A stretch of DNA of 5,586 bases from an uncultured Lachnospiraceae bacterium (GTDB lineage Bacteria > Bacillota_A > Clostridia > Lachnospirales > Lachnospiraceae): assembly GCA_947177885.1 (NCBI GenBank), contig CAMWWF010000217.1, forward strand, positions 1-5,586, read 5' to 3'. Below, piece by piece: positions 4,671 to 5,586 of this stretch; the first letter of the stretch is position 1; each line of letters begins with the position of its first letter. The position numbers were made by a program, and so were the translations under genes. The notes under the pieces are model-generated. The model saw only the letters and a program-made list of their open reading frames with translations. It did not search any database and was not told the origin of the DNA.

Positions 4671-5586
4671 ATCTTGCAACAATGCTTTGAATCCTCTCAT
4701 TTGGATTCAATAGATCGCTGATAGAGGAATCGTGATTTAAAGTGTCAATAATGTATGCGATGTATTTGCTCAGATCGCAGTTGATATACCATTCGCGTTC
4801 CAGCAGTTCAGGGGTCTGGTAGATCAGGTTAGTGGTCAACACCCGGTTGATGATACCGGATTCATATGCCTTGTCAAACCTGTCCAATCCATTGGTAAAC
4901 AGACCGAACGTGGAGAAGACAAAAATCTTCCCCGCTTTACGCGCCTTTAAGGCGGCGGCGACTTCCAGAACACTCTCTCCGGAGGAAATCATATCATCGA
5001 TGATGATCATATCCTTGTTTTCCACACTGGTGCCCAGAAATTCGTGTGCCACGATAGGGTTGTGCCCATGGACAACCGTGGTGTAATCGCGCCGTTTATA
5101 GAACATGCCCATATCCAGTCCCAGTACGTTTGCTATGTAAATGGCGCGGTTCATGCCTCCCTCGTCAGGGCTGATCACCATCATATGACTTGAATCAAGT
5201 TTTAGATCCTTTACATTGCGGAGCAATCCCTTGATGAACTGATAAGCGGGCTGTACCGTCTCAAAACCATAAAGAGGGATTGCGTTCTGTACACGCGGAT
5301 CATGGGCATCAAAGGTGATGATATTGTCCACACCCATCCTGACCAGCTCCTGCAGTGCCAGCGCACAGTCCAAGGATTCTCTTGAAGTCCTTTTGTGCTG
5401 GCGGCTTTCGTAGAGGAACGGCATGATCACTGTGATACGGCGCGCCTTGCCGCCCACGGCAGCAATGATACGTTTTAGATCCTGATAGTGGTCGTCCGGA
5501 GACATATGGTTTTCGTGTCCGCAGAGAGAATACGTCAGAGAATAATTACAGACATCTACCAACAGATAAAGATCAGTGCCCCGCAC
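4651..5586 (-). CDS. prs: Ribose-phosphate pyrophosphokinase (PRPP synthetase), C-terminal part; start lies beyond right edge
   Basis: The enzyme makes phosphoribosyl pyrophosphate from ribose 5-phosphate and ATP in the cytoplasm, for purine, pyrimidine, NAD, His and Trp synthesis. About 311 residues are visible. The GTG at the very edge is an internal Val codon, since family members in Lachnospiraceae are, from memory, near 390 residues. Numbered from the edge, the motifs in order are MPFLYESRQHKR (55-66, the P-Y/F-x-R-Q-x-R flexible catalytic region), FDAHDPRVQNAIP (92-104, in place of the usual D-L-H-x-x-Q-I-Q-G-F), SPDEGGMNRAI (139-149), FYKRRD (162-167) and IIIDDMISSGES (194-205), the PRPP-binding loop. 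That loop differs from the classic DDMIDTGGT, so this is a divergent, clostridial-type Prs. The TAA stop lies inside the loop of the terminator at 4635-4670. The upstream neighbour is not visible. The divergence leaves a small chance of a Prs-like protein with altered activity. Confidence 0.9.
   Translation of the reverse strand: MRGTDLYLLVDVCNYSLTYSLCGHENHMSPDDHYQDLKRIIAAVGGKARRITVIMPFLYESRQHKRTSRESLDCALALQELVRMGVDNIITFDAHDPRVQNAIPLYGFETVQPAYQFIKGLLRNVKDLKLDSSHMMVISPDEGGMNRAIYIANVLGLDMGMFYKRRDYTTVVHGHNPIVAHEFLGTSVENKDMIIIDDMISSGESVLEVAAALKARKAGKIFVFSTFGLFTNGLDRFDKAYESGIINRVLTTNLIYQTPELLEREWYINCDLSKYIAYIIDTLNHDSSISDLLNPNERIQSIVARYKNGEL

Noticed and set aside
4610..4690. ATG-started 26-codon + strand ORF overlapping the terminator and the prs end
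   Set aside because: It has no ribosome binding site and would be read through a strong terminator stem.
5584..5586. GTG at the right edge as the real start of prs
   Set aside because: The protein would lack the N-terminal region expected for the family, and the frame is cut by the window edge; this GTG is read as an internal codon.

Overview
The window looks like chromosomal DNA from a gut-type Clostridia, most likely Lachnospiraceae. This is a judgement from recalled protein resemblance (the DDMISSGES-type PRPP synthetase, the TetR protein and the oleate hydratase), moderate GC content and strong GGAGG ribosome binding sites. No search was run. There is no mobile element, CRISPR array, tRNA or rRNA. 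I found no clearly new multi-gene system. The most unusual parts are the N-terminus of the oleate hydratase and the bioY upstream region.

Left part (1-1550, + strand): the 3' end of an O-antigen-ligase/polymerase-like membrane protein enters from the left edge. Next comes a good sigma-A-type promoter overlapping its stop codon, then a gene for a small membrane-anchored protein of unknown function, and 28 bases later a TetR/AcrR-family regulator. The regulator is probably co-transcribed with the unknown protein. A perfect 22-bp inverted repeat (1589-1633) follows and most likely ends that transcript.

Centre (1787-3760, + strand): an oleate hydratase that hydrates the cis-9 double bond of unsaturated fatty acids. 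The catalytic Glu and Tyr and the FAD motifs are recognisable. It carries an unusual N-terminal extension of about 60 residues with a basic-hydrophobic-basic, membrane-anchor-like segment. The TetR gene just upstream is a reasonable candidate for its regulator (inference).

Right part (3820-5586, mostly - strand): a terminator hairpin separates the hydratase from the convergent bioY gene, the substrate-binding subunit of an ECF biotin transporter. Upstream of bioY is a perfect 15-15-15 inverted repeat of the type bound by the biotin repressor BirA, with a second, imperfect copy about 56 bp further out. The next 150 bases hold no normal gene, but do hold a strong Shine-Dalgarno sequence, overlapping start codons for a 22-codon ORF, alternative hairpins and a strong bidirectional terminator. 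Finally, the C-terminal ~310 residues of a PRPP synthetase run off the right edge on the - strand, with the terminator placed across its stop codon.

Functionally the window is a patchwork: surface polysaccharide assembly, unsaturated fatty acid hydration with a probable regulator, biotin uptake under probable BirA control, and nucleotide precursor synthesis. Biotin (fatty acid synthesis) and oleate hydration (fatty acid detoxification) touch the same metabolism, but nothing in the sequence shows they are co-regulated.
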